Shown here piece after piece: positions 41,541-51,747 of a stretch of 54,235 nucleotides of DNA (position 1 is its first letter; every line of letters begins with the position of its first letter). Source of the DNA: a virus. The stretch lies in IMG/VR virus record IMGVR_UViG_3300025137_000002, positions 1 to 54,235 of that record. One strand, written 5' to 3'. The notes beneath the pieces were generated by a model. That model did not search any database. It was not told the DNA's origin and saw only the letters and a list, made by a program, of their open reading frames with translations. A program made the position numbers and the translations under genes.

Positions 41541-42133
41541 AGGCTTCCATTATTTAAAAAATTATCAGCAGTAAATATAACATATGAATAAAAGTAGACA
41601 GAATCATTACCAAGTGAAGTTGCTTTTCCAACAACATCATCAAAAGTTCTGCCCCCTACATTTGTTAGCTTAAAACTGCTAGTTGTCACATCAGTAATAG
41701 CAAGTCCTACAGTACCTGATGATTCAGGGAAAGTTATCTCATCTCCACTTTCTTCATCATCTTCTTGGTATTCAACAGAACCTGAGGAATAAGTAAAAGG
41801 ACTATATGAGCTTGTAGCTTGTCCACTTGCTATTTGTGTAGCACTACAAAATCTAACAGCATAGGCAGGTGTGTATCCTAAATTATGAGTAATGGTATGC
41901 TCATGTTGAGAGTAAGTTGTTGAATTATATGTATATGTAAGTTGAGCACCACTTGTTCTATGTTGTACTTGTGGCACTAAAATATTTTGACCATAAGATT
42001 GAACTATAAGACTTTCTACTGCCCTTGAATCAAACCCTAAAGGCTCATCAGAAGTGACTACATTTTGACCTGCTCTTGAAACAAAAAGACCGTCATCACT
42101 TCCTCTCTTGCCAACTAAAACTCTGTTAGCCAT
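41537..42133 (-). CDS. Tail-tip paralogue 3 (MANR-type)
   Basis: A 198-residue protein. The N-terminus MANRVLVGKRGSDDGLFVSR is shared with two upstream genes, so the three are paralogues with divergent C-terminal regions. Probably minor tail-tip or receptor-facing subunits. Confidence 0.52.
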   Translation of the reverse strand: MANRVLVGKRGSDDGLFVSRAGQNVVTSDEPLGFDSRAVESLIVQSYGQNILVPQVQHRTSGAQLTYTYNSTTYSQHEHTITHNLGYTPAYAVRFCSATQIASGQATSSYSPFTYSSGSVEYQEDDEESGDEITFPESSGTVGLAITDVTTSSFKLTNVGGRTFDDVVGKATSLGNDSVYFYSYVIFTADNFLNNGSL

Positions 42134-42600
42134 TAGAATAAAGCCAAGTTTGAATATCGTGGAGCTACATAAGACTTTACTGATAATGATTGAGTTGTAT
42201 TGTTAGTAATTGTAATTGTTTCAAGAGTATTACTTTCAACAATATTAAATGCTGCTGATGAAGATGAAGATGTATTTATATTTAATCTGCCAAAACCTAT
42301 AAAACCGAAAGCTCTATTAAATGAAATACTTGATAAATCAATGGTTGCTGTAGCTCCTGATGTAAGTGTAGTGGTTGTAGTTGTAGCACCTGCAGTTGTT
42401 ATTGGTGCTAGTTGAAACATACCTATAACTCTTGAAACATCAGTAACAGAGCCATTATCAGTATTAAAAATTAATTCATCTGCTGTACATGAAGTCACAT
42501 CTTTACCAGTCCTTGAAACATACAATCCAAAACCTGCTGAAGCAGAACTATGTCCATGATTGGTATTTACATTTTTTCCTAAAATTAATCTATTAGCCAT
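42133..42600 (-). CDS. Tail-tip paralogue 2 (MANR-type)
   Basis: A 155-residue protein starting MANRLILGKNV with GFGLYVSRTGKDV as in the flanking paralogues; the C-terminus is Thr- and Ser-rich and beta-type. Likely tail-tip subunit. Confidence 0.52.
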   Translation of the reverse strand: MANRLILGKNVNTNHGHSSASAGFGLYVSRTGKDVTSCTADELIFNTDNGSVTDVSRVIGMFQLAPITTAGATTTTTTLTSGATATIDLSSISFNRAFGFIGFGRLNINTSSSSSAAFNIVESNTLETITITNNTTQSLSVKSYVAPRYSNLALF

Positions 42601-43528
42601 AATAAGTTGAGTTCATATATCCGTAAGCTAGAGGTATTCTTAAAACAAAAAAAGAACAATTACCACACTGTACAAGGTTTTCGTCATTATCTTCTAATAT
42701 GTTATAACTTCGCCCTCTACCAACAGGTCCACCTGCTGTAAAAACTGAAGCATTGTTTCTACCAGTTCCATTACCTGTACCAGTAGGAGCAGTTGATGCA
42801 CCACTAGCAGGAAACATATGAGTAGCAGTTGTTTCCCATATACTAAAAGTGCTTACTTCTTCAAAGCTGTCATAATCTTCTTCATCACCATCTTGTTGAG
42901 CTGTACCTGTATTTTCTTCTGCTAAAGTTATCAAAGGTATATAACCTAGTCCTGCTTTAGTAGAACCCGTACCTGTTAAATAATTGATACCATTAGAGTC
43001 AATAATACCAACAGCATAAGTTGCAGCATTTATACCTACTGAGCTTTCAAGAGAATCACTTGCAGGATATGAAATTACCATATCACCATTAGCAAAGGCT
43101 TTTTCAAGACGGAGTCTGGCACTTCCTGCACCTGCACTATTTCTAAAGGCTTGTATGCCTGTTATTGAAGCACTGTTAATATCATTTTTTATATCATTAC
43201 CATTGGTAACTAGGTTTCCGTTAAACATAGTAGTCACACTTGTAAGCGTTACTGTAGTCCCATCAATGATTATTTTTTTTCCTCTAAGGTCAGTACCATT
43301 AATAGTTTCATCAATAATAACTGTACCAACTGTTTGAGGGTCAGAATCAGAATTATTGCCAACAAAATCTAATCCGTTAGCACCTGCATATATTTGACCT
43401 GTTCTTGCTTTTGTTGAATCAAAGAGAAGGTCTTTATCTGTAGCTGTCAAAACATTGACACTTGGCTTAGATACTCTCAAACCAAATACGCCACTTCCTA
43501 GATTTCCAAGCTGTACTCTATTTGCCAT
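42593..43528 (-). CDS. Tail-tip paralogue 1 (MANR-type)
   Basis: A 311-residue protein beginning MANRVQLGNLGSGVFGLRVS and LLFDSTKAR, sharing its first 40 residues with the next two genes. The rest is Thr/Gly-rich beta. It follows the tail hub and probably attaches to it. Confidence 0.55.
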   Translation of the reverse strand: MANRVQLGNLGSGVFGLRVSKPSVNVLTATDKDLLFDSTKARTGQIYAGANGLDFVGNNSDSDPQTVGTVIIDETINGTDLRGKKIIIDGTTVTLTSVTTMFNGNLVTNGNDIKNDINSASITGIQAFRNSAGAGSARLRLEKAFANGDMVISYPASDSLESSVGINAATYAVGIIDSNGINYLTGTGSTKAGLGYIPLITLAEENTGTAQQDGDEEDYDSFEEVSTFSIWETTATHMFPASGASTAPTGTGNGTGRNNASVFTAGGPVGRGRSYNILEDNDENLVQCGNCSFFVLRIPLAYGYMNSTYYG

Positions 43529-43530
43529 AA

Positions 43531-46500
43531 TTAATCTGTAATAAGGATTCTTCCATTTCCACCATCAATTGTTATGTTTCCAACAACTATCTTGTCATCA
43601 GAATTACTGCCTAGCGTCATTGTAGCACCTACACTCATATTTCCTGTAATGTTTCCATTTGTATCTATAGTGCTTCCATTATTAGTTGAACCTGTTGCTA
43701 CACCATCTAACTTACCTGACCTTGTAGAATCTAAAGATGCTAAGTCACTAAGACCTACATTGGCTTTTCCTAGTGTTTGATTTCCACTACCTGCATTGTT
43801 TAGACCAAGTGTAGTACCACTTAAACTCAATGTGATTTGGTCATTCTTTAAAATGTTTGGGGCATTGCTACCATCAGACTTAACCTGTGCATCATTCGTG
43901 ACATTACTTAAACCTACATCAGTAGCTGTAGTGTTTTCATTTTTTATTGAAGCAGGAGCGTTAGTTAAATCAGTTTTTACAGCTCCAAGACCTGTAGCAC
44001 TTACAGTTCCACCACCTGCATTTGATAAAACTCCTGCACTGCTAATAGAAATTTGATTGTTTTTTAAAACATTGGGTGCATTACTACCATCTGTTTTAAT
44101 TTGTGCATCGTTTGTTACATTCCCTAAACCAACATCAGAGTTATCAAAGGATACATTACCACTACCTGCATTATCTAAGGAAAGATTACCTGAGCCATCT
44201 TTTGACAAAGTAACTTGATTATTTTTAAGACTGTTAGGAGCATTACTCGCGTCAGTCTTGATCGCACCTAAACCTACAGCAGTTGCTTGACCACCACCTG
44301 CTCCCGATAAGCTACCATCAGCACCTATAGATATTTGTGCGTTCTTTAAAGCATTCTTTGCTTTGAAATTACCACTATCAACTTCAAAATCATCAGATAA
44401 GAATGAGAAATTTGATAAGTCATTTTTCACCTGTGCATCGTTAGTTACATTTGTTAAACCAATATCTGCTTTGTCTAGCGACACATCAGTATTAGTGCCT
44501 GTATTAGTAAGCCTTACAGCACCCCCACTTTTTGATATTGATATTTGGTCATTCTTCAAGAGGTTAGGAGCGTTACTACCATCATCTTTTATTTGAGTAT
44601 CATTAGTAACATTACCTAAACCAATATCAAGTTTGTCAAAAACAGAGAAAGAAGCACTTACAGATGCTGTGAAACTAGAATGCGTACCTGAATGAGTTAT
44701 CGCTCGTAACCAAAAGAAATAAGTTGTACCGGCAGTAAGTCCGTCCATAGCTCCTTGAAACATTATAGATTTAGCATTTGGTTCACCCATCATTGTATGT
44801 ACAAGGTTCGTATCATTAGTAGGCGTTGAGTTAGAAGTCTTTCTGTATATTTTGACTGCTCTAAGATTTGTATTACTCGGATTAGTCCATTCTAAAATAA
44901 TACCTACTCTATTACCGTTAGCTGTAAATGAAGAAGGTGCTGATATTGCTGTGGCATCAGTTATAGCTTGGTTAACTGCGGTTGTATAATCTGAAAATAC
45001 ATTGTTGCTTGAAAAATGCCTAACTTTAACATTGTAAGTTTTGCCTACAACGACATTGGTTATAAGTGCTTTCGTTTCACCTTTACCGACTGTAAAATGC
45101 CCTTCATAATTTGAGTCTGTAGATAGTTTATAAGCGACCTCTGTTCCCATAACAGTATCATCAGTATTATTCACCCAAGTAACTTCTATGTCTGCTTTAA
45201 CTGTTGCCCCATCAATTTCAGTTCTTTGAGCCAAGGAAAGACTACTAGGTTGGGTGACGGAAAAATCACCGGTAGGTACTTCTTCGCCCTCCTCTTGAAT
45301 ATCTTCATAATCGCTTTGCAAGAAACTGAAAACAGCAGGGTCTATTTCTTTTAAATCAAGTCTAGTGGCTAAAACAGGCACACCATCATCACCTTCAAGG
45401 CTTTCAAGTTTTTGTGCTAACACTTCAAATCTTTTTTGAGTGAAACCCATTCTTTCGTTAGTTAGGTATACATGGTCAAAAGGTTGTAGTTGCATAAATC
45501 CTATATTACATAAAGCAGATACAGTCAGTTCTTGCCTATGATGTAGAAGATTTAGCTTAGATATTCTCTGTGCCATCGCATTAGTAGAAGTGAAAGGCAG
45601 TTGTAATTCTAATGACTTCCTGTAATTGGCCGTTGATTCACCTGTTGGCGTATCAGCATTTAAAAAAGCTGTATGTGTGTAAACCGGAGTATCAGTTGCT
45701 ATATATCTTTGCGTAGCATCAACGAAAACTGATTTGACTGTATTGTAATGTTCAGATGATTGAGATTTCGTAACGATTTGTAATGGTGCTAATAAATTAT
45801 CATCAACAATAGTCATCTCTGGGGTAACAGATGCACCTGCGAACATAATGAACTGACCATTGATATAAGATAACTTTCCGGCACATGAACTTAAAATTCC
45901 TCCTATAACACCCTCACCTACTGCTGAATAATCTGTAAATCCATTAGATGTATAAGTCGGTTCAGATAAAGTTAAAGTAACACTAGCATTAATTGATACA
46001 GCAGTATCAAGAGTGATAGTTCTTCTAACTTTTTTTACTACTTTTACAGTACCACTGATACCAGTACCAGTAACAATCATTCCTTGACCGATTAGTTGAT
46101 TGTTTACATTTCCGGTAAGTAATACATTTACCGAACTGCTTGATGATGTAGCTGTGGTAACAGTAGTAATAGTAGAGCCGGTATCACATGTATTTGCCGC
46201 AGATGAAAATCCTCCCAATGCTGTTGTATCATTTATTTCCGATTGTGTTGCCTTCAAGCCATAAACTGTATCTTGTAAATAATCTCTTATATGTAAAGCC
46301 GGATTGTTTGACCATGTCCAAGTGCTAGGGTCGGTAGCTGAATGTCCTGATTCCCTTGGGTCATAAACTTTTTTACCTTTCACTTCAAACGCTATTGATG
46401 GTATACCACCACCGAATGCTTCAGAGTCAAAAATCATTTCTACATAACAATAAGCAACATTGATAAACTTATCCGTAGATGTAAGGCTTGAATTAGATAC

Positions 46501-47055
46501 TATAGTGCTGTCTGCAGTTGTCTGTGAGCCATCTTTAAAGATAAGTCGCATTAAGCGACCACTTCCAAAGTTATTGTCGTTATCTGTGTTAGTGAACTTA
46601 CTGTTAGTTACAACTTGAAAGCCACCACTTGATGTGAATGTTAATTCTTCATCATTGATATAAACAGTTTCTAATGATTCTAATTCATGTCCTGCCAAAC
46701 AAACAATAAACTGTAATTTATTATTATCTGTACCTCTAGTTTCAATGTGTGTGATAGTGCCACCGACTCTACACCTACCATAAACTATAGGTCTAGGAGC
46801 AGTAGGTACTCTAGTTGCGACTTTAGAACCAAAATTTTCAGATACGGCATCTATATCTTTTGACATCAACCCACCGATTAATGTACTTACAGCAGACATC
46901 GCCGCAATCGCCATAATCTCAACACCGAAAAGTGTTGCTGCCATAAATCCACCGGAGAAAGCTGCCATTCCCCCTCCAAAAATGAAAGCTGCCCCAGTGA
47001 CAACTGCGAGAGTTACAACAAAGACTGTGACTGCTGCTTTTATCGCTTTAGCCAT
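43531..47055 (-). CDS. Tail tip / host-specificity protein (J-like)
   Basis: A 1,174-residue protein. The first 60 residues are unusually hydrophobic (FVVTLAVVTGAAFIFGGGM, AIAAMSAVSTLIGGLM). The next 500 resemble phage tail-tip hub proteins (LQFIVCLAGHELESLETVYIN, VAYCYVEMIFD). Residues about 610-800 look like fibronectin-III domains. The C-terminal third has about six repeats with DGSNAPNLLKNDQISIS and VGLGNVTND, then a beta-type tip. It follows tape measure, distal tail and peptidase-type genes. It probably forms the tail tip that meets the receptor. Confidence 0.8.
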   Translation of the reverse strand: MAKAIKAAVTVFVVTLAVVTGAAFIFGGGMAAFSGGFMAATLFGVEIMAIAAMSAVSTLIGGLMSKDIDAVSENFGSKVATRVPTAPRPIVYGRCRVGGTITHIETRGTDNNKLQFIVCLAGHELESLETVYINDEELTFTSSGGFQVVTNSKFTNTDNDNNFGSGRLMRLIFKDGSQTTADSTIVSNSSLTSTDKFINVAYCYVEMIFDSEAFGGGIPSIAFEVKGKKVYDPRESGHSATDPSTWTWSNNPALHIRDYLQDTVYGLKATQSEINDTTALGGFSSAANTCDTGSTITTVTTATSSSSSVNVLLTGNVNNQLIGQGMIVTGTGISGTVKVVKKVRRTITLDTAVSINASVTLTLSEPTYTSNGFTDYSAVGEGVIGGILSSCAGKLSYINGQFIMFAGASVTPEMTIVDDNLLAPLQIVTKSQSSEHYNTVKSVFVDATQRYIATDTPVYTHTAFLNADTPTGESTANYRKSLELQLPFTSTNAMAQRISKLNLLHHRQELTVSALCNIGFMQLQPFDHVYLTNERMGFTQKRFEVLAQKLESLEGDDGVPVLATRLDLKEIDPAVFSFLQSDYEDIQEEGEEVPTGDFSVTQPSSLSLAQRTEIDGATVKADIEVTWVNNTDDTVMGTEVAYKLSTDSNYEGHFTVGKGETKALITNVVVGKTYNVKVRHFSSNNVFSDYTTAVNQAITDATAISAPSSFTANGNRVGIILEWTNPSNTNLRAVKIYRKTSNSTPTNDTNLVHTMMGEPNAKSIMFQGAMDGLTAGTTYFFWLRAITHSGTHSSFTASVSASFSVFDKLDIGLGNVTNDTQIKDDGSNAPNLLKNDQISISKSGGAVRLTNTGTNTDVSLDKADIGLTNVTNDAQVKNDLSNFSFLSDDFEVDSGNFKAKNALKNAQISIGADGSLSGAGGGQATAVGLGAIKTDASNAPNSLKNNQVTLSKDGSGNLSLDNAGSGNVSFDNSDVGLGNVTNDAQIKTDGSNAPNVLKNNQISISSAGVLSNAGGGTVSATGLGAVKTDLTNAPASIKNENTTATDVGLSNVTNDAQVKSDGSNAPNILKNDQITLSLSGTTLGLNNAGSGNQTLGKANVGLSDLASLDSTRSGKLDGVATGSTNNGSTIDTNGNITGNMSVGATMTLGSNSDDKIVVGNITIDGGNGRILITD

Positions 47056-47464
47056 TAGCTATTCTCCATACTGAAAGTACATGAGCATTTTGTTTGAAAG
47101 TTAAACCACCATCAGTAGGTCCTATTATTTTCATGCCATCAGTCATGCCTACAAGTTCAGTAATTTCTTTATATACCACTAAATCACCTTTCATCATTTT
47201 AGCAGGTGCGACTTCTTCTAATTTACCTTTACATGCTTTCTTAATAGATTCATTCAATGTCCCACCATATTTTTTAATAGACTTCAAAGCTGAATCCTCA
47301 TCAGTCCAATGTAATGCTTTGGGTATAAGGCTTTCTCCTGTCATAGCTTGAATACAGGCATCAGCGAACTTACAGCAGTCCCATGAACCCCAAGCGAACT
47401 CTTTGCAATATGCTTTGTCTAAAAACATATCAAATTTATATTGCCAGTTATCTAGTTTCATCAT
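47048..47464 (-). CDS. DUF6950-like tail tip peptidase-type protein
   Basis: A 138-residue protein. FAWGSWDCCKFADACIQAMTG is the Cys-containing motif of NlpC/P60-like and DUF6950 tail proteins; HVLSVWRIA closes the domain. By place (gp14 of gene transfer agents) it would act at the tail tip and may digest peptidoglycan during entry. The start ATGATG has two possible initiation codons. Confidence 0.72.
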   Translation of the reverse strand: MMKLDNWQYKFDMFLDKAYCKEFAWGSWDCCKFADACIQAMTGESLIPKALHWTDEDSALKSIKKYGGTLNESIKKACKGKLEEVAPAKMMKGDLVVYKEITELVGMTDGMKIIGPTDGGLTFKQNAHVLSVWRIANG

Positions 47465-48096
47465 CTTCGCATAATCGGATTTCTAGTTACGCCTCCGGTA
47501 CTACCACCTCCACCACCACCACTACTTGTTGATGAGCGTCCCCATACTATTTCTTTGTCTTGTAAAGATTGAACACGATTAAAGCAAGTATCAGTTGAAT
47601 CTATAAATGTCTGTGATTCCTTTGTGAATCTAAGGTTTGAGGGTCTATCTAAATCAACGAGGCGATTTTCAGCTTGTACTTGTATCGTCGCTCCATTTGG
47701 GTCATCGGCAATAATCATTGATGTCATACGACCTTTGAATAAAGTCATAGTTCCTTGAACATGGTCAGTACCACCAGAAAGGTAGCCTATAAAAACTGTT
47801 ATTAATCTATTTTGATAATCTTCTGATAGTGCTAGATTTAAAACTGTAGTATCCATACCGGCTAATGTAATGCTGATACCAGTTGATTTTAATTCTAAGG
47901 TATCTTCAATATTACTCATTTGAAGTAAACTGCCTACCCCAGTATATGTATCACTATCAAATGTTAAATCTGTATCACCCGACCATAGATGTAATGTTTC
48001 AGTATCAAATTGAGCCTTGACTGCTAAGAATATTATTTGGTGGTCATTTTCAAGTAACTCAACTATCTGACTATCAATACCTGCACGATTTGACAT
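47461..48096 (-). CDS. DUF2163-like tail assembly protein
   Basis: A 211-residue protein. TLHLWSGDTDLTFDSDTYTG and the LLQMSNIEDTLELKSTGISI segment match tail proteins of the DUF2163/GTA gp13 type. It ends in a Gly/Ser-rich segment. Located between distal tail and peptidase-type genes. Confidence 0.68.
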   Translation of the reverse strand: MSNRAGIDSQIVELLENDHQIIFLAVKAQFDTETLHLWSGDTDLTFDSDTYTGVGSLLQMSNIEDTLELKSTGISITLAGMDTTVLNLALSEDYQNRLITVFIGYLSGGTDHVQGTMTLFKGRMTSMIIADDPNGATIQVQAENRLVDLDRPSNLRFTKESQTFIDSTDTCFNRVQSLQDKEIVWGRSSTSSGGGGGGSTGGVTRNPIMRR

Positions 48097-49004
48097 TAGA
48101 CTACCTCAATACAGTTGAAACTTATCCCATAGTTAGAGATTGCGTCTGCATCCCAATCAACAACATTGTCTTTTAATCTAAACCTACCTTTGGCAGGAGT
48201 TATGTAAACTCTATCATTCGCACTTATATCGGCTCTCAATTTTGGCTCAGTCCTGACGCTGTATTTGTTTAAAGCTGAACCACCATTAGCAGTTTCATCA
48301 GCATCATCGGTTGAAATAATATATTGTATTGGCTCATAACCGGAAGCATTATCAGTAGCCGAAGCACTAATACCGATATAATCGCCTGTTATAATTGTCC
48401 CTGCATGTGAGTTAGCAGTTGCTTTAAGGTTTATACCCTTGGCTCCTTTGATGTTGTCCCGTATCTTACAACCTGCTTTATTTGATTCATCTTCAAGTGC
48501 ATTATAGTCAATAGGAGCTACTGTAACAGTATATGCGTTGCTTTTAGAAACAACCCTATGAGTTCCATTGTTTTCAGGTTTAGCAGAGCCAGTAACAACG
48601 ATATGGTCGCCGACTAAAACAGTATTGAAATATGTAGTATTACTAGCACCGGCTATCGTGTTAGTTGATTTAGTAAAAGATAAAGTAGCACTTGCTACAT
48701 TTACCCTAGTCTCGGCTTTTAATGATGTGCCATTGTATGTACCCAGTTTTACAAGTGCGTCCGGGTCAGCGAATCTAAAATGATTTACAGGTCCATTGAG
48801 GTTCATTAAGAAACTTTGCCATTGTACAGCTACATTTCTACGCATAGGTGGAAGTGTAACTGATGCTTCCCAAAACACGCCATCAAATTCTTGTGTTCTA
48901 ACTTTCCCTGTATATGGTGAAGCAACACTACCCACGAATCTACGCAAAGAAAAATTACTTTTCATAAAGTTAGGACTGCTCGGCATTGTGATTAATTTAG
49001 CCAC
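48096..49004 (-). CDS. Putative distal tail protein
   Basis: A 302-residue protein, in the position of distal tail (GTA gp12-type) proteins. It has FSLRRFVGSVASPYTGKV, EASVTLPPMRRNVAVQW and a C-terminal beta part (YSVRTEPKLRADISANDRVY). No enzyme motif. Overlaps the tape measure gene by 8 bases. Confidence 0.65.
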   Translation of the reverse strand: MAKLITMPSSPNFMKSNFSLRRFVGSVASPYTGKVRTQEFDGVFWEASVTLPPMRRNVAVQWQSFLMNLNGPVNHFRFADPDALVKLGTYNGTSLKAETRVNVASATLSFTKSTNTIAGASNTTYFNTVLVGDHIVVTGSAKPENNGTHRVVSKSNAYTVTVAPIDYNALEDESNKAGCKIRDNIKGAKGINLKATANSHAGTIITGDYIGISASATDNASGYEPIQYIISTDDADETANGGSALNKYSVRTEPKLRADISANDRVYITPAKGRFRLKDNVVDWDADAISNYGISFNCIEVV

Positions 49005-51747
49005 CTAATAAACTCCTTCTATAGCTACCACCTCTACCAGATGATTCAGCTACAGCACCCTTAGTTACTTCAGCAATTTGAGGCATCATTCTTACTACTT
49101 CTGCCCTTACAGTAGGAACAACACCGGTTGCGAAGTTTACATTTTGATAAATATTAATTGCTTGACCACCCATCATACCTTTTGAGTCAGAGTTGCTTTT
49201 GATAACGCCTGTGGCATCGGGTATAAATAATTCCGGTCCTCTTTCACCAACCATTCTTGGTCCTGATATCCTTCCACCTGAAGCTGTCTGTCTAGTGACT
49301 TGGAAAGCATCAGGTCCAAATAAATCCATTTGTGGAGCACCCAATCCTGGGAATATTGTATTCAGTATTTTATTAACAATGGCGAGTTGTAAGAATATAG
49401 CAATTATTTGTTTAACGATATTCGCGGCAAAACTTTCAAAAGCATCTAATGCATCTTCACCTTCAGCTAAAGCATCAACAAAATCATTCGTGAAAGCTAA
49501 ACTCAATGACTGTATAGCTGTACCTAATTCTTCACCTAGCGTAGTTGAAGCATTGTCTGATGTATTAATTAACTCATCTAATATTTCTTTTGCCTTATCT
49601 GCTGATATTCCAAAGTGTTCCAACATTTCACTTATTTCTAAAAGTTTCGCATCTAGCTCAACTGCAGTCATGTCTTTGAGGCTTTGTAGTAAAGCATCAG
49701 AACCATTAATAGCTTCGTCAAAAGCATCAAACATTAATTTGTCTATGCCTTTGAGGTTAGCGAATGGGTCTACCTCCATGCTTTCTTTACCTAAACTTAT
49801 ATATTCAGTAAGTGCTGTTCTTATAGCGTCATCAGTCATTCCGATAAAGTGGTCTATGCCTTTTGCTGTTGCAATAAACCCTGCGAAAAGACCATCATCT
49901 CCTAAAACTTTTTCTAGTTCTTCTAGTGTAGTTCCTAGTAAGTTTTCTCTACCGAGTTTATCAACAGCACCGAATACATTTTCAATACTAGGTATGTCTA
50001 ATAATCCTGCCATGTTCTTCTCAAAGAAGTCTTGGTCAACACCAAATAATTCGCTGTAGAAATCTTCAACATGTGCCTCTGATTGCCCTCTAGCTTGTTC
50101 TAATATATGTTTAAAATAACCTGCTACGCTTTTTGATTCTTCAGCAGTATCAGGGTCATCAAAGAACTTTTGTAAGTTCTTAGAAATGATTTCACCGGCT
50201 TCTTCATTACTAAAACCACTCTTCCGTAATGCTCTAAGCATGTTCGTGTTTATGGCTCTAGCTAGTAAAGTGGTTTGCCCACTTACAGTATCAACAAAGT
50301 CACCCATGTCAAAACCGAAAGCTTCTAAACCTTGATCAGCACCGAACAACCCATCTTTCATCATCTTAGCTAATTCAACACCTATAGTTTGCTTAGGACT
50401 AGCTTTACCAAAGTCTTGTCCGAAGAACATATCTCTTTCATCGCCACGCATTTTATCCATGAGTTGAGATGAAGTCAGATTCATTTCTTGAAGTTGGTCA
50501 AAGATTGAGAATTTACCCTTAGGTATTGATTTGATTGCTTCAGATAGATTTTTTACTGACTTTGAAACTTTATCAATGACTTTTTCATTCTTCAACATAC
50601 CTGCCTGAAGTTCAGCATCAAGTTCTTCCATTGTTTGGGTGGCATCAGTTCCTTCTGTGTCAGTATCATCAAGCATCTTATTCATTACAGCTAAAGATGC
50701 ACCTGCTAATGTTAAACCTGCGGCAACTTTTGCTATACCGATACCTGTAGCACCCTGAAGCAATATAGAAACAGTCGCTGTGCCTTTAAGAACTTTGTTT
50801 AACCTAGTGAACAGATTTATTATGGTGGGCATCATAGTGGTTATAGCACCGGCTACAGATGAGCCAATCATAAATGCGAATGCGGCTGTCACTAATTCAA
50901 TGTTCTCTAATAAGAATCTAAGTGTGTTAGCAAGGACTTTGACTGCCGTCCCTAATACCTTCCCTAAATTATGAGCCAAATCCCTATTGTTCATTAATAG
51001 GTCTTTCATTTCCAAAGATAAATCAGCTAATACATCTTTCAATCCACCTTCACCGATAGCTACCATAAATTCAGATGAGGCATCTTTCATATTAGATATA
51101 GCACCGGATAAAGTCTTGGCTCTTTGCTCTAACGCATCGCTGAAACTTTCTCTACCTACTTCTCTAAGGAATCCTGTAATGGCTTCACCATTACGCTCAA
51201 TCATTTTAGTAGTGCCATCAAATGTGACTTTTAATTTGTCGCCCTCAACTCTAGCTATAACACCAAACTGTTTAAGCATCTCCATCTCACCAGTGGTGGC
51301 ATTGAATGCTGCTTGGGCGAGTTGTTCAATACTTCTACCCATACCTGCGGCGAGATTACCAAAGTCTTGTAATACATCGCTTGTGGGTACAATACCGGCT
51401 TGTTTTAACTTTATGAAGGCACTAGCAACTTCTTGTATCTGGAAAGTTGTGGTTGCTGTAAATGCTCTTATTAGTTTGAATGATGTTGCGGCACTTTCTG
51501 CTGAACCTGTAACTGCTCTTAATGTAGCTTCTAAATCTTCAAACTCTCTAGTCGTTTGAATTGTTTTGCTTATTAATTGGCTTAGACCGATAGTGGCTAT
51601 AACACCACCTATCATTTTGAGACTGTTCTTTAATTTTTGTGATTCTTGACCTGTTTCTTTCAGACCTTTTTTTGATTTGGCAAGTGCTTTATTAAGCTGT
51701 CTAGTGTCAGCTTTAATTTCAATCAGTAGTTTTTCTATAGGTGTCAT
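48997..51747 (-). CDS. Tape measure protein
   Basis: A 916-residue protein. The N-terminus (residues 1-60) is helical; the TMP domain has FEDLEATLRAVTGSAESAAT and VASAFIKLKQAGIVPTSD, typical of siphophage tape measures. Hydrophobic stretches at about 285-320 and 790-820 could enter the host membrane. About 916 residues imply a tail of roughly 130-140 nm by the usual 1.5 angstrom per residue rule. Its ATG overlaps the chaperone stop (TAATG). Confidence 0.9.
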   Translation of the reverse strand: MTPIEKLLIEIKADTRQLNKALAKSKKGLKETGQESQKLKNSLKMIGGVIATIGLSQLISKTIQTTREFEDLEATLRAVTGSAESAATSFKLIRAFTATTTFQIQEVASAFIKLKQAGIVPTSDVLQDFGNLAAGMGRSIEQLAQAAFNATTGEMEMLKQFGVIARVEGDKLKVTFDGTTKMIERNGEAITGFLREVGRESFSDALEQRAKTLSGAISNMKDASSEFMVAIGEGGLKDVLADLSLEMKDLLMNNRDLAHNLGKVLGTAVKVLANTLRFLLENIELVTAAFAFMIGSSVAGAITTMMPTIINLFTRLNKVLKGTATVSILLQGATGIGIAKVAAGLTLAGASLAVMNKMLDDTDTEGTDATQTMEELDAELQAGMLKNEKVIDKVSKSVKNLSEAIKSIPKGKFSIFDQLQEMNLTSSQLMDKMRGDERDMFFGQDFGKASPKQTIGVELAKMMKDGLFGADQGLEAFGFDMGDFVDTVSGQTTLLARAINTNMLRALRKSGFSNEEAGEIISKNLQKFFDDPDTAEESKSVAGYFKHILEQARGQSEAHVEDFYSELFGVDQDFFEKNMAGLLDIPSIENVFGAVDKLGRENLLGTTLEELEKVLGDDGLFAGFIATAKGIDHFIGMTDDAIRTALTEYISLGKESMEVDPFANLKGIDKLMFDAFDEAINGSDALLQSLKDMTAVELDAKLLEISEMLEHFGISADKAKEILDELINTSDNASTTLGEELGTAIQSLSLAFTNDFVDALAEGEDALDAFESFAANIVKQIIAIFLQLAIVNKILNTIFPGLGAPQMDLFGPDAFQVTRQTASGGRISGPRMVGERGPELFIPDATGVIKSNSDSKGMMGGQAINIYQNVNFATGVVPTVRAEVVRMMPQIAEVTKGAVAESSGRGGSYRRSLLGG

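Noticed and set aside
49193-50059. A 288-codon plus-strand frame within the tape measure gene.
   Set aside because: It mirrors the helical coding strand (Ser/Asn/Ile-rich antisense), lacks a promoter or ribosome site and interrupts no gap.
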